From assembly GCA_007134675.1 (NCBI GenBank), contig SLKJ01000039.1:1-41378 (forward strand): a stretch of 41,378 nt of DNA. The letters run 5' to 3'. Positions 35,304-41,378 of the stretch are shown one piece after another (the stretch's first letter is position 1; each line of letters starts with the position of its first letter). Below the pieces are notes generated by a model. That model saw nothing but the letters and a program-made list of their open reading frames with translations. It did no database searches and was not told where the DNA came from. The stretch comes from Bacteroidales bacterium (GTDB taxonomy: Bacteria > Bacteroidota > Bacteroidia > Bacteroidales > PUMT01). The position numbers and the translations under genes are program-made.

Positions 35304-36023
35304 TTACAAAAAGTGTTTAAGTTCTTCAATTTTCAGCTTTCCTTCATAAAAGGCTTTTCCAAAAACCACAGCGTGAACATCTGACCTATCAAGCATCTCG
35401 ATATCAGATATTCCACTGACTCCGCCACTGGCAATAAGAAAGAGATCCGGAAACCTTTCAATTATCCGTTCATACAGGCTTATGGATGTTCCCTCAAGCA
35501 TGCCATCCTTATCAACGTCTGTGCAAAGAATCCGGGAAATACCCTTATCCTGCATCCTTTCTAAAAATTCAAAAAGGGATATCCCGGCCTCTTCTTTCCA
35601 TCCTGAGATGACCAGTTTTTCATCTCTGGCATCTGCCGCCAGGAGTACTTTATTCGGACCGAAACGGTCAATAACTTTATCAAACTCATCCTCTGTCTTT
35701 ACAGCCATGCTCCCTATGCAGACCATCGATGCCCCGGCATTTATAATGGATCGGACATCAGCAATGTCCTTTACACCGCCACCGAAATCAATAACCAGTT
35801 CTGTCCTGACAGCAATTTTTTCAAGGATCTTCAGGTGCTTCAGCCGTCCGTTACCTGCCCCTTCCAGATCCACCAGATGAAGGCGCCTGAAACCACTATC
35901 TTCGAATATCTTTGCCATATCAACAGGGTTTTCAGAGTAGATAGTCTTTCTGGTAAAATCTCCCTTGATAAGGCGCACACATTTACCATCAATCAAATCA
36001 ATGGCAGGAATAAGCTCAATCAT
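35304..36023 (-). CDS. hisA: ProFAR isomerase (HisA)
   Basis: The phosphoribosylformimino-AICAR-phosphate isomerase of histidine synthesis, an Amadori rearrangement. The 239-residue barrel is related to HisF and starts 'MIELIPAIDLIDGKCVRL', with catalytic base D9 and partner D131 in 'KVLLAADARDEKLVISGW'. Phosphate-binding 'FGGGVKD' and 'ASGGVS' are present. There is no sign of the dual HisA/TrpF (PriA) form from its position in a full his operon, though substrate range cannot be read directly. Its start overlaps the hisH stop by 4 bp, coupling the two. Confidence 0.96.
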   Translation of the reverse strand: MIELIPAIDLIDGKCVRLIKGDFTRKTIYSENPVDMAKIFEDSGFRRLHLVDLEGAGNGRLKHLKILEKIAVRTELVIDFGGGVKDIADVRSIINAGASMVCIGSMAVKTEDEFDKVIDRFGPNKVLLAADARDEKLVISGWKEEAGISLFEFLERMQDKGISRILCTDVDKDGMLEGTSISLYERIIERFPDLFLIASGGVSGISDIEMLDRSDVHAVVFGKAFYEGKLKIEELKHFL

Positions 36024-36604
36024 AGTTTCAGAAAATTTTTGAGGATCGTTTCACCATATCTGCCGGACTTTTCCGGATGATACTGGGTAGCATAGAAGTT
36101 CTCACGCTGCAGGGAGGCAGAAAACCTGACCCCGTAAGTGCTGGTTGCGACTGTATCAGAGGTTACTGGCACATAGTAGGAATGAACATAATAAACATAA
36201 GTCCCGTTGTTTATTTCTTCATAAAGCGTTCCTGTTATCCCTTCAAGAGCATTCCAGCCCATGTGGGGCACTTTACCACTGGTAAACTTCAACACCCCGG
36301 TATCGAAAATACCAAGACAATCGGCAGTTCCCTCCTCCGAATAGCTGCACATCAGCTGCATTCCCAGGCATATACCGAGAACGGGCTGTCTGAGCTGTTT
36401 TATCACCTCATCCAATCCCCGCTTCCTGAGATACTCCATTGTTCCTGAAGCCTCTCCTACCCCGGGAAAAATAACCTTGTCCGCCGCCCTGATCTTTAAA
36501 GGATCATCGCTTATTTCAGCATTAACACCAAGTCTGCGCAGTGCAAAATCCACTGACCTGATATTGCCGGCATTGTATTTAATAATTATTATGTTCTGGT
36601 TCAC
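36020..36604 (-). CDS. hisH: Imidazole glycerol phosphate synthase glutaminase subunit
   Basis: The class I glutamine amidotransferase that supplies ammonia through the HisF barrel. The 194-residue protein shows 'VIFPGVGEASGTM' (the oxyanion-strand Pro-Gly-Val-Gly), the nucleophile C79 in 'VLGICLGMQLM', and the His176/Glu178 pair in 'TQYHPEKSGRYG'. Length is normal for HisH. It overlaps hisA by 4 bp and is separated from hisB by 66 nt. HisH and HisF flank hisA here, the gene order also seen in enteric bacteria. Confidence 0.96.
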   Translation of the reverse strand: MNQNIIIIKYNAGNIRSVDFALRRLGVNAEISDDPLKIRAADKVIFPGVGEASGTMEYLRKRGLDEVIKQLRQPVLGICLGMQLMCSYSEEGTADCLGIFDTGVLKFTSGKVPHMGWNALEGITGTLYEEINNGTYVYYVHSYYVPVTSDTVATSTYGVRFSASLQRENFYATQYHPEKSGRYGETILKNFLKL

Positions 36605-36670
36605 TTCACTTATTTTAGGAGGTCTGAAAACTTTCTGACATTATTTTCTCTTGCAATCACTGGGTCTTAC

Positions 36671-37798
36671 CTAAAGCAATCCTTTGGTCGTGGGCAATTC
36701 ATAATTCAGGGGCTCACGTTTAACAGCCATACGTATCGAGCGCGAAAAAGCTTTGAATATGGCCTCTATCTTATGATGTTCATTTTTCCCGGTAGCCCTG
36801 ATGTACAGGTTACATTTTGCCTCTTCACAAAACGAGTGAAAAAAGTGGGAAAACATCTCGGTAGGTACGTCACCAATCTTTTCCCTCTTAAACTCAACTT
36901 CCCAGTTAAGCCAGGAACGACCGCCGAAATCAAGTCCCGAAAGTACTGCAGAATCATCCATCGGCAGAAAGAATCCGTAACGTTCAATACCCCTTTTATT
37001 TCCGAGCGCCTCAAGAAACGCCTTTCCGAGAGCAAGCCCTGTGTCCTCTATTGTATGGTGCTCATCCCTGTGCAGATCACCATCAACTCTTATAAAAAGA
37101 TCACATCCTGAGTGCCGGGCAATCTGTTCAAGCATATGGTCAAAAAATCCGAGTCCGCTTGACACATCTGCCTTACCGTTCCCGTCCAGCGAAAGTCTGA
37201 TATCAATTTTTGTTTCCGATGTTTCACGTTTTACCTGTGAAATCCGCTCCGGCAAAAGAAGATGCATGAAAATTTCATTCCAGCTGTTTGTTATGAGGCT
37301 GCAGCTTTCATCAAGAGATAAGTTCCTTATTTCATTCCACCTTGAATTCTCACCTATGAGTATACCCTTTGAACCCAGGTTTGAGGCAAGCTGTATATCA
37401 GTTATGCGATCTCCGATTACCCATGAGGATCCAAGATCATATTCACCGGACATGTAGGGAGCAAACAGACCGGTCCCCGGCTTTCTTGTCGGGAGGTTCT
37501 CTTCCGGTAGTGAGCGGTCGACCAGAATATTGTCAAAAACCACTCCTTCATTTTCAAAAGCCTTAAGCATCTTATTCTGCACTTTGTTATAATCAGCTTC
37601 GGGATAAACTGCTGTGCCCAAACCATCCTGGTTAGTAACAATTACAAGCTCATAATCAAGATGTTTGCTGATATTGTACATCGCCCGGAAAACACCCGGC
37701 AGAAATTCCAGTTTTTCCAGGCTGTCTACCTGGAAATCATCAGGAGGCTCTACAATCAATGTCCCGTCACGGTCAATAAACAATGCTTTCTTCTGCAT
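36671..37798 (-). CDS. hisB: Bifunctional histidinol-phosphatase / imidazoleglycerol-phosphate dehydratase
   Basis: Catalyses steps seven and nine of histidine synthesis in one 375-residue chain. The N-terminal HAD phosphatase (1-165) begins 'FIDRDGTLI' with nucleophile D9 and acid/base D11, then 'VIVTNQDGLG' and 'VIGDRITDIQLA'. The C-terminal dehydratase (about 185-375) has 'GLGFFDHMLEQIARHSG', 'DEHHTIEDTG' and 'HHKIEAIFKAFSRS', the metal-binding His-rich motifs. E. coli HisB has a zinc loop with three Cys and one His before 'RKP'; here the equivalent 'VDRSLPEENLPTRKP' (93-107) has no Cys or His, so the zinc site is absent. It lies 17 nt after hisC. Confidence 0.96.
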   Translation of the reverse strand: MQKKALFIDRDGTLIVEPPDDFQVDSLEKLEFLPGVFRAMYNISKHLDYELVIVTNQDGLGTAVYPEADYNKVQNKMLKAFENEGVVFDNILVDRSLPEENLPTRKPGTGLFAPYMSGEYDLGSSWVIGDRITDIQLASNLGSKGILIGENSRWNEIRNLSLDESCSLITNSWNEIFMHLLLPERISQVKRETSETKIDIRLSLDGNGKADVSSGLGFFDHMLEQIARHSGCDLFIRVDGDLHRDEHHTIEDTGLALGKAFLEALGNKRGIERYGFFLPMDDSAVLSGLDFGGRSWLNWEVEFKREKIGDVPTEMFSHFFHSFCEEAKCNLYIRATGKNEHHKIEAIFKAFSRSIRMAVKREPLNYELPTTKGLL

Positions 37799-37815
37799 AT
37801 AATATTGATATTGGT

Positions 37816-38847
37816 TTAATAATTATTCAAGGCTTCCAGCAACAGGTCAATCTCCCGATCAGTGCCTATAGTAATCCGGATACAGTTTTTACATCCGGTT
37901 GAACCTGAACGGTTACGTACAATGATTTTGTTGTCGGACAGGTATTTATAGAGTTTATCGGCATCATCTACGCGGACCAGCAGAAAATTGGCGTCTGAAG
38001 GATATATTCTCCTTACCATGGGCAGCTTTTCAAGCTTCTGCTCCAGCATCTTCCGTGCAGAAACTATTTCCTTTACGCGCTGGTTCTTAACATCCATATT
38101 TTCAAGAGTTGCAATTGCCTCCTGAATTGTCAGAGAATTAATGTTATATGGTGGTTTTATCTTGTTCATAACACTGATTACCCCCTCATTGCCAAAAGCC
38201 ATCCCCAGTCTTATTCCTGCCCTGCCCCATGCCTTTGAAAGTGTCTGCAATACGACAAGTCTTTCGAAGTTCCCTATCTCTCTCAAAACCCCCGGTTTAT
38301 CAGAAAAATCAATATAGGCTTCATCAATAATCAGCAGTCCGCCATACCACCTGAATATATCATTTATATCACTTTGCAGAAAGCTGTTGCCTGTAGGATT
38401 GTTGGGTGAGCATAAGAAAATAATCCGGGTATTTGCATCCACGGCCTTTTTCAGAACTGAATGGTCAAGTTCGAAGCTCTCCCCGAGTGGCACCTTTATA
38501 TACCGAACACCGCTTATGGCTGCTGCAACTTCATACATTCCATAGCTGGGATCAATTGACACAATATTATCACTTCCAGGTTCACAGAATCCCCTTATCA
38601 GGATATCGATGGCTTCATCACTTCCGTTTCCGAGAAATATATTTTCCTCCCTGACGGACTTCATTCGTGAAATTACCTTTTTCAGTGCACGCTGTCGCGG
38701 ATCAGGATACCTGTTAAGCGGTGGGAACCAGGGATTTTCATTGGCATCAAGAAAAACAGCGTCTTCTCCCTCATATTCATCCCTCGCTGAAGAGTAAGGT
38801 TTAAGATTCCTTATATTATTCCTTATCAGTGAATTGATTGATCCCAT
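37816..38847 (-). CDS. hisC: Histidinol-phosphate aminotransferase
   Basis: A PLP enzyme that moves an amino group from glutamate to imidazole acetol phosphate. The 343-residue class I/II aminotransferase has 'LDANENPWFPPLNRYPDP', 'FLGNGSDEAIDILIRGF', 'CSPNNPTGN' (146-154), the PLP aspartate and tyrosine in 'LLIIDEAYIDF' (D175, Y178), and the Schiff-base lysine K205 in 'QTLSKAWGRAGIRLG'. Its 5' end overlaps the hisD coding end by 22 bp, showing strong coupling. Length is normal for HisC. Confidence 0.97.
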   Translation of the reverse strand: MGSINSLIRNNIRNLKPYSSARDEYEGEDAVFLDANENPWFPPLNRYPDPRQRALKKVISRMKSVREENIFLGNGSDEAIDILIRGFCEPGSDNIVSIDPSYGMYEVAAAISGVRYIKVPLGESFELDHSVLKKAVDANTRIIFLCSPNNPTGNSFLQSDINDIFRWYGGLLIIDEAYIDFSDKPGVLREIGNFERLVVLQTLSKAWGRAGIRLGMAFGNEGVISVMNKIKPPYNINSLTIQEAIATLENMDVKNQRVKEIVSARKMLEQKLEKLPMVRRIYPSDANFLLVRVDDADKLYKYLSDNKIIVRNRSGSTGCKNCIRITIGTDREIDLLLEALNNY

Positions 38848-40145
38848 GAGACATTAGATTGGTTGGTAATATAATCCAGTCTGACCTTGACGGCCTGCCT
38901 GTGTGCCTCAAGCTCTTCAGCCTGGGCCATGAACTCCACCATAGGTCCGAGAGTCTTAAGACCCTCAGCAGATATTTCCTGGAAACTTGTTCTTTTCATG
39001 AAAGCCCCTGTTCCAACACCGCTCCATGCCCTGGCGAAACCATTTGTAGGAAGTGTGTGGTTGGTGCCTGAAGCATAATCACCGGCACTTTCGGGAGTAT
39101 AATTACCAAGAAAAACAGAACCTGCATTGCGCACCTTTTCAGAAAGCTGTCTGTAATTGGCAGTTGCAATAATCAGGTGTTCAGGGGCGTAGGTATTAAT
39201 AAACTCCATTAAGACATCGTAGCTGTCAAAAACAATTATTTTACAGTGATCAAGTGCTTTACCCGTTATTTCCTTTCGGGGAAGTCTGTTCAGCAGGCGC
39301 TCGATTTCAATTTGTACCGGTTCAATAATACTTTTCTCAGTGGTTAACAGCAGAACCTGGCTGTCCTCGCCATGCTCAGCCTGGGAAAGGAGATCAGCTG
39401 CCAGAAATGAAGCTGGTACTGACTGGTCCGCTATCACGGCAACTTCAGAAGGGCCTGCAGGAAGATCTATGGCAATTCCGGCGCTGGCAGCTATCTGTTT
39501 TGCCATAGTTACCCACTGATTGCCAGGCCCGAAGATCTTATCAACCATCGGTATACTTTCAGTTCCCCATGCCATGGCAGCAACAGCCTGAGCGCCTCCG
39601 GTCATGTAAACCGATGTAACTGATGATTTTAAAGCGGCATACAAGATTGCAGGGTGTATTTTTCCTGATTTATCAGGCGGTGTACAGAGAATTACCTCGC
39701 GGCAACCGGCTATACGGGCTGGAATACCAAGCATAAGTACAGTTGAAAAAAGCGGTGCAGTTCCACCCGGAATATAGAGTCCTACCCTGTCAACCGGCAG
39801 GTATTTCATCCTGCATTCTACCCCTGGCATAGTAACTACCTTAACTTCACGGGGCTTCTGTGCCTTATGGAACGCTTCTATATTTTTAGCTGCCAGGCTG
39901 ATTGCATCTTTCAGCCGCTGATCCAGATAATCTCCGGAATTTCTGAGCTCACTACTGCTAACCTCCAGTTCATTAACTTCAACACCATCAAATTTTTTGC
40001 TGAATCTCCGGAGTGCTTCGTCCCCACTGTTTCTGACATCCTCCATAATAGCCCTGACCTCTGTTTCAAGCCTGGAAAAATCCAGCAAAGGCCGGCTGCA
40101 AAGTTTTTCCCATTCCCTGACGGATGGATTAATAACGATCTGCAT
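38826..40145 (-). CDS. hisD: Histidinol dehydrogenase
   Basis: Performs the last two NAD-dependent oxidations, histidinol to histidinal to histidine, with a zinc ion. The 439-residue protein shows 'GLYIPGGTAPLFSTVLMLGIPARIAG', 'VYMTGGAQAVAAMAWGTESIP', 'DKIFGPGNQWVTMAKQ' and 'IDLPAGPSEVAVIAD' with the substrate serine. The Glu/His pair lies in 'NTYAPEHLIIA', and the terminal segment includes 'SAGDYASGTNHTLPT'. These are the full set of HisD motifs at normal length. It is followed by hisC with a 22-bp overlap and preceded by hisG with a 16-nt gap. Confidence 0.97.
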   Translation of the reverse strand: MQIVINPSVREWEKLCSRPLLDFSRLETEVRAIMEDVRNSGDEALRRFSKKFDGVEVNELEVSSSELRNSGDYLDQRLKDAISLAAKNIEAFHKAQKPREVKVVTMPGVECRMKYLPVDRVGLYIPGGTAPLFSTVLMLGIPARIAGCREVILCTPPDKSGKIHPAILYAALKSSVTSVYMTGGAQAVAAMAWGTESIPMVDKIFGPGNQWVTMAKQIAASAGIAIDLPAGPSEVAVIADQSVPASFLAADLLSQAEHGEDSQVLLLTTEKSIIEPVQIEIERLLNRLPRKEITGKALDHCKIIVFDSYDVLMEFINTYAPEHLIIATANYRQLSEKVRNAGSVFLGNYTPESAGDYASGTNHTLPTNGFARAWSGVGTGAFMKRTSFQEISAEGLKTLGPMVEFMAQAEELEAHRQAVKVRLDYITNQSNVSWDQSIH

Positions 40146-40161
40146 GACCCATTTTTTTTAG

Positions 40162-41019
40162 TTAGACAATCATTTTTTCTATAGGGATTACCAGAATTCC
40201 CTCCGCTCCGAAGTCACGCAATTTCCCGATAACCTGCCAGAAATCATTTTCATTTACTACAGAATGAACCGAGCTCCAGCCTTTCAAAGCAAGAGGGAGC
40301 ACAGTAGGGCTCTTCATACCCGGTATGGCATTGATTATATTATCCAGATTTTCATCCGGGGCATTCAGTAATATATACTTATTGTTCCTTGACGCCAGCA
40401 CCGCACGCAGTCTGAAAAGGAACTCATCCAATATCTCCCTTTTTCCATCTGACATTTCCGGAGAGGTAAGCAATACGGCCTCAGAATCCATAACCTTCTC
40501 CACCTCTTTCAAACCGTTACTGAGCAGGGTGCTGCCCGAGCTGACAATATCAAAAATAGCATCTGCCAGCCCTATGCCGGTTGCTATTTCAACCGAACCG
40601 TTAATGACATGTATCTCCGCATTTATTTTGTTCTTATCCAGCCACGTTTTCAGGATACCGGGAAAAGAAGTGGCAATTCTTTTACCTTCAAAATATTCCG
40701 GGTCTGAATAATCTAATGACTTATTAACTGCAAGAGAAAGCCGGCATCGCGCAAAACCCAGTCGTTCGAGTACCTTAAGTTGTGCTCCTGATTCCGCCAG
40801 AACATTTTCACCAACAATACCAGCATCAGCAACTCCGTCTGCTATATATTGAGGGATATCATCATCCCTGAGATATAATATCTCAAGAGGAAAATTGGAT
40901 GCAAGAGAAATAAGTTTTCTCGATCCATTGATAAGGTTTATGCCGGCCTCTGCTATAATATCGAGCGATTTTTCACTTAACCTTCCTGATTTCTGAATGG
41001 CAATTTTTATTTTTTCCAT
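40162..41019 (-). CDS. hisG: ATP phosphoribosyltransferase, long form
   Basis: The first enzyme of histidine synthesis, joining ATP and PRPP. At 285 residues it is the long form: two periplasmic-binding-protein-like lobes with 'QKSGRLSEKSL', 'ADAGIVGENVL' and the PRPP loop 'GIGLADAIFDIVSSGSTLLSNG'. A C-terminal ACT-like domain (about 205-285) normally binds histidine for feedback inhibition, so no HisZ partner should be needed. Its ATG lies 65 nt downstream of the attenuator terminator. Control is therefore probably double: allosteric through the C-terminal domain and transcriptional through the leader. Confidence 0.96.
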   Translation of the reverse strand: MEKIKIAIQKSGRLSEKSLDIIAEAGINLINGSRKLISLASNFPLEILYLRDDDIPQYIADGVADAGIVGENVLAESGAQLKVLERLGFARCRLSLAVNKSLDYSDPEYFEGKRIATSFPGILKTWLDKNKINAEIHVINGSVEIATGIGLADAIFDIVSSGSTLLSNGLKEVEKVMDSEAVLLTSPEMSDGKREILDEFLFRLRAVLASRNNKYILLNAPDENLDNIINAIPGMKSPTVLPLALKGWSSVHSVVNENDFWQVIGKLRDFGAEGILVIPIEKMIV

Positions 41020-41084
41020 TTTATATATTTTTCTTTGTGAAACTATAGTATCATGGAGAATTATCTATTGTAATAATGTCATGT

Positions 41085-41120
41085 AAAAAAAAAGGCCTGC
41101 AACCAGCATGCAGACCTTTT
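41085..41120 (-). terminator. his operon attenuator terminator
   Basis: Read on the minus strand, AAGGTCTGCA pairs with TGCAGGCCTT (10 bp, one G-U) around a 7-nt loop TGCTGGT, followed directly by a run of T. It lies between the leader peptide and hisG, so it would stop transcription before the structural genes unless the upstream antiterminator forms. It has the form of a strong intrinsic terminator. Confidence 0.85.
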
Positions 41121-41158
41121 CTGAATTATAAATCATCTTTTCGGTTTTTCTGCATACC
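41109..41158 (-). promoter_or_regulatory. his antiterminator
   Basis: On the minus strand GGTATGCAGA (41149-41158), which starts at the last base of the leader stop codon, can pair with TCTGCATGCT (41105-41114), a 10-bp helix with two wobble pairs. The second segment is part of the terminator's 5' arm and loop, so the two hairpins exclude each other. A ribosome at the leader stop would cover the first arm; one stalled at the His codons would leave it free. Confidence 0.8.
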
Positions 41159-41214
41159 TAATCCGCATCAAAATGATGATGATATATATAAGTATTAACA
41201 GAAAATCCGGTCAT
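41158..41214 (-). CDS. hisL: Histidine operon leader peptide
   Basis: An 18-codon reading frame, MTGFSVNTYIYHHHFDAD then TAG, with three consecutive His codons (CAT-CAT-CAT) at positions 12-14. It is translated as a sensor of charged tRNA-His, not for its product. With histidine short, the ribosome waits at the His codons, the antiterminator forms and hisG-IE are transcribed. With histidine ample, the ribosome reaches the stop codon, which touches the antiterminator arm, and the terminator forms. The mechanism is inferred from layout and from knowledge of the enteric his and trp attenuators. Like other genes here, it has no clear Shine-Dalgarno sequence. Confidence 0.82.
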   Translation of the reverse strand: MTGFSVNTYIYHHHFDAD

Positions 41215-41266
41215 ATTTACTTATTTAGAATGTGCAATATTATGAAATAAATTTAAATATCACAAA

Positions 41267-41274
41267 CAAATGTA
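41267..41274 (-). promoter_or_regulatory. his operon -7 promoter element
   Basis: Minus-strand TACATTTG exactly fits TAnnTTTG. It would place the transcription start near 41260, about 46 nt upstream of the leader ATG. No clean TTTG is visible at the -33 position. Beyond it, to 41378, the sequence is AT-rich and I see no gene. Confidence 0.5.
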
Positions 41275-41378
41275 CATAAAATTTTTTCTGCGTAAAATTA
41301 CACACAGACGCATGAAAAAATTTTATGGGAAAGCGCAGCGGTTCATCCTGTAAGTCATAATTTTGTTAATTCTCAAAA

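Noticed and set aside
1-41378. CRISPR arrays, tRNA or rRNA genes, integrases, transposases
   Set aside because: I looked for regularly spaced repeats, tRNA-like cloverleafs at gene borders and mobile-element enzymes in both strands and saw none. A short RNA gene could escape reading by eye.

Overview
The window looks like a chromosomal segment of a member of the Bacteroidota, possibly near Bacteroidales/Marinilabiliales; this is inferred without any database search. The reasons are a carboxypeptidase-regulatory-domain TonB receptor, lipoproteins with an Asp/Glu-rich stretch after the lipid cysteine, promoter-like sequences that fit the Bacteroidota pattern (TTG/TTTG, about 19-20 nt, then TAnnTTTG), weak or absent Shine-Dalgarno sequences and AT-rich intergenic DNA. 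I see no tRNA, rRNA, CRISPR, insertion sequence or phage gene. The window is metabolic core with some envelope and regulatory genes.

Region by region. 1-8.5 kb: a TonB-dependent receptor, a nitroreductase on the opposite strand, ornithine aminotransferase (rocD) with a good upstream promoter match, aconitase (acnA) ending in a long hairpin, and an exported DUF1080 protein. 8.6-12.4 kb: three genes joined by ATGA overlaps, namely an exported isoaspartyl methyltransferase, a membrane protein with a spermidine-synthase-like domain, and a DUF2459 protein. An erythromycin-esterase-family protein faces them. 14-26 kb: a same-strand run argR-argG-argH-(proB-like)-proB-proA-gltB-gltD, preceded by a promoter overlapped by two ARG-box-like sites spaced as in E. 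coli. 26-29.5 kb: an envelope-targeted MsrA, an ECF-type sigma factor with a Ser/Thr kinase, and a small outer-membrane barrel. 29.7-33.6 kb: a large lipoprotein with four repeats of about 190 residues, and a di-heme cytochrome c peroxidase. 33.7-41.3 kb: a complete histidine operon hisG-D-C-B-H-A-F-IE on the minus strand, preceded by a leader-peptide attenuator.

How the genes fit together. GltBD makes glutamate. ProB and ProA convert it to glutamate semialdehyde, the precursor of proline. RocD can interconvert the semialdehyde and ornithine, and ArgG and ArgH perform the last two steps of arginine synthesis, so the window holds most of a glutamate-proline-arginine network under an apparent ArgR switch. 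The second ProB-like protein keeps the substrate-side motifs but has lost key ATP-site motifs. The histidine operon carries its own sensor: an 18-residue leader peptide with three consecutive His codons, mutually exclusive antiterminator and terminator hairpins, and hisG just downstream.

The strongest candidates for something undescribed are the his attenuator in this phylum, the ATP-site-deficient ProB paralogue inside the arginine/proline operon, and the ArgR-controlled layout that would allow ornithine synthesis through RocD.
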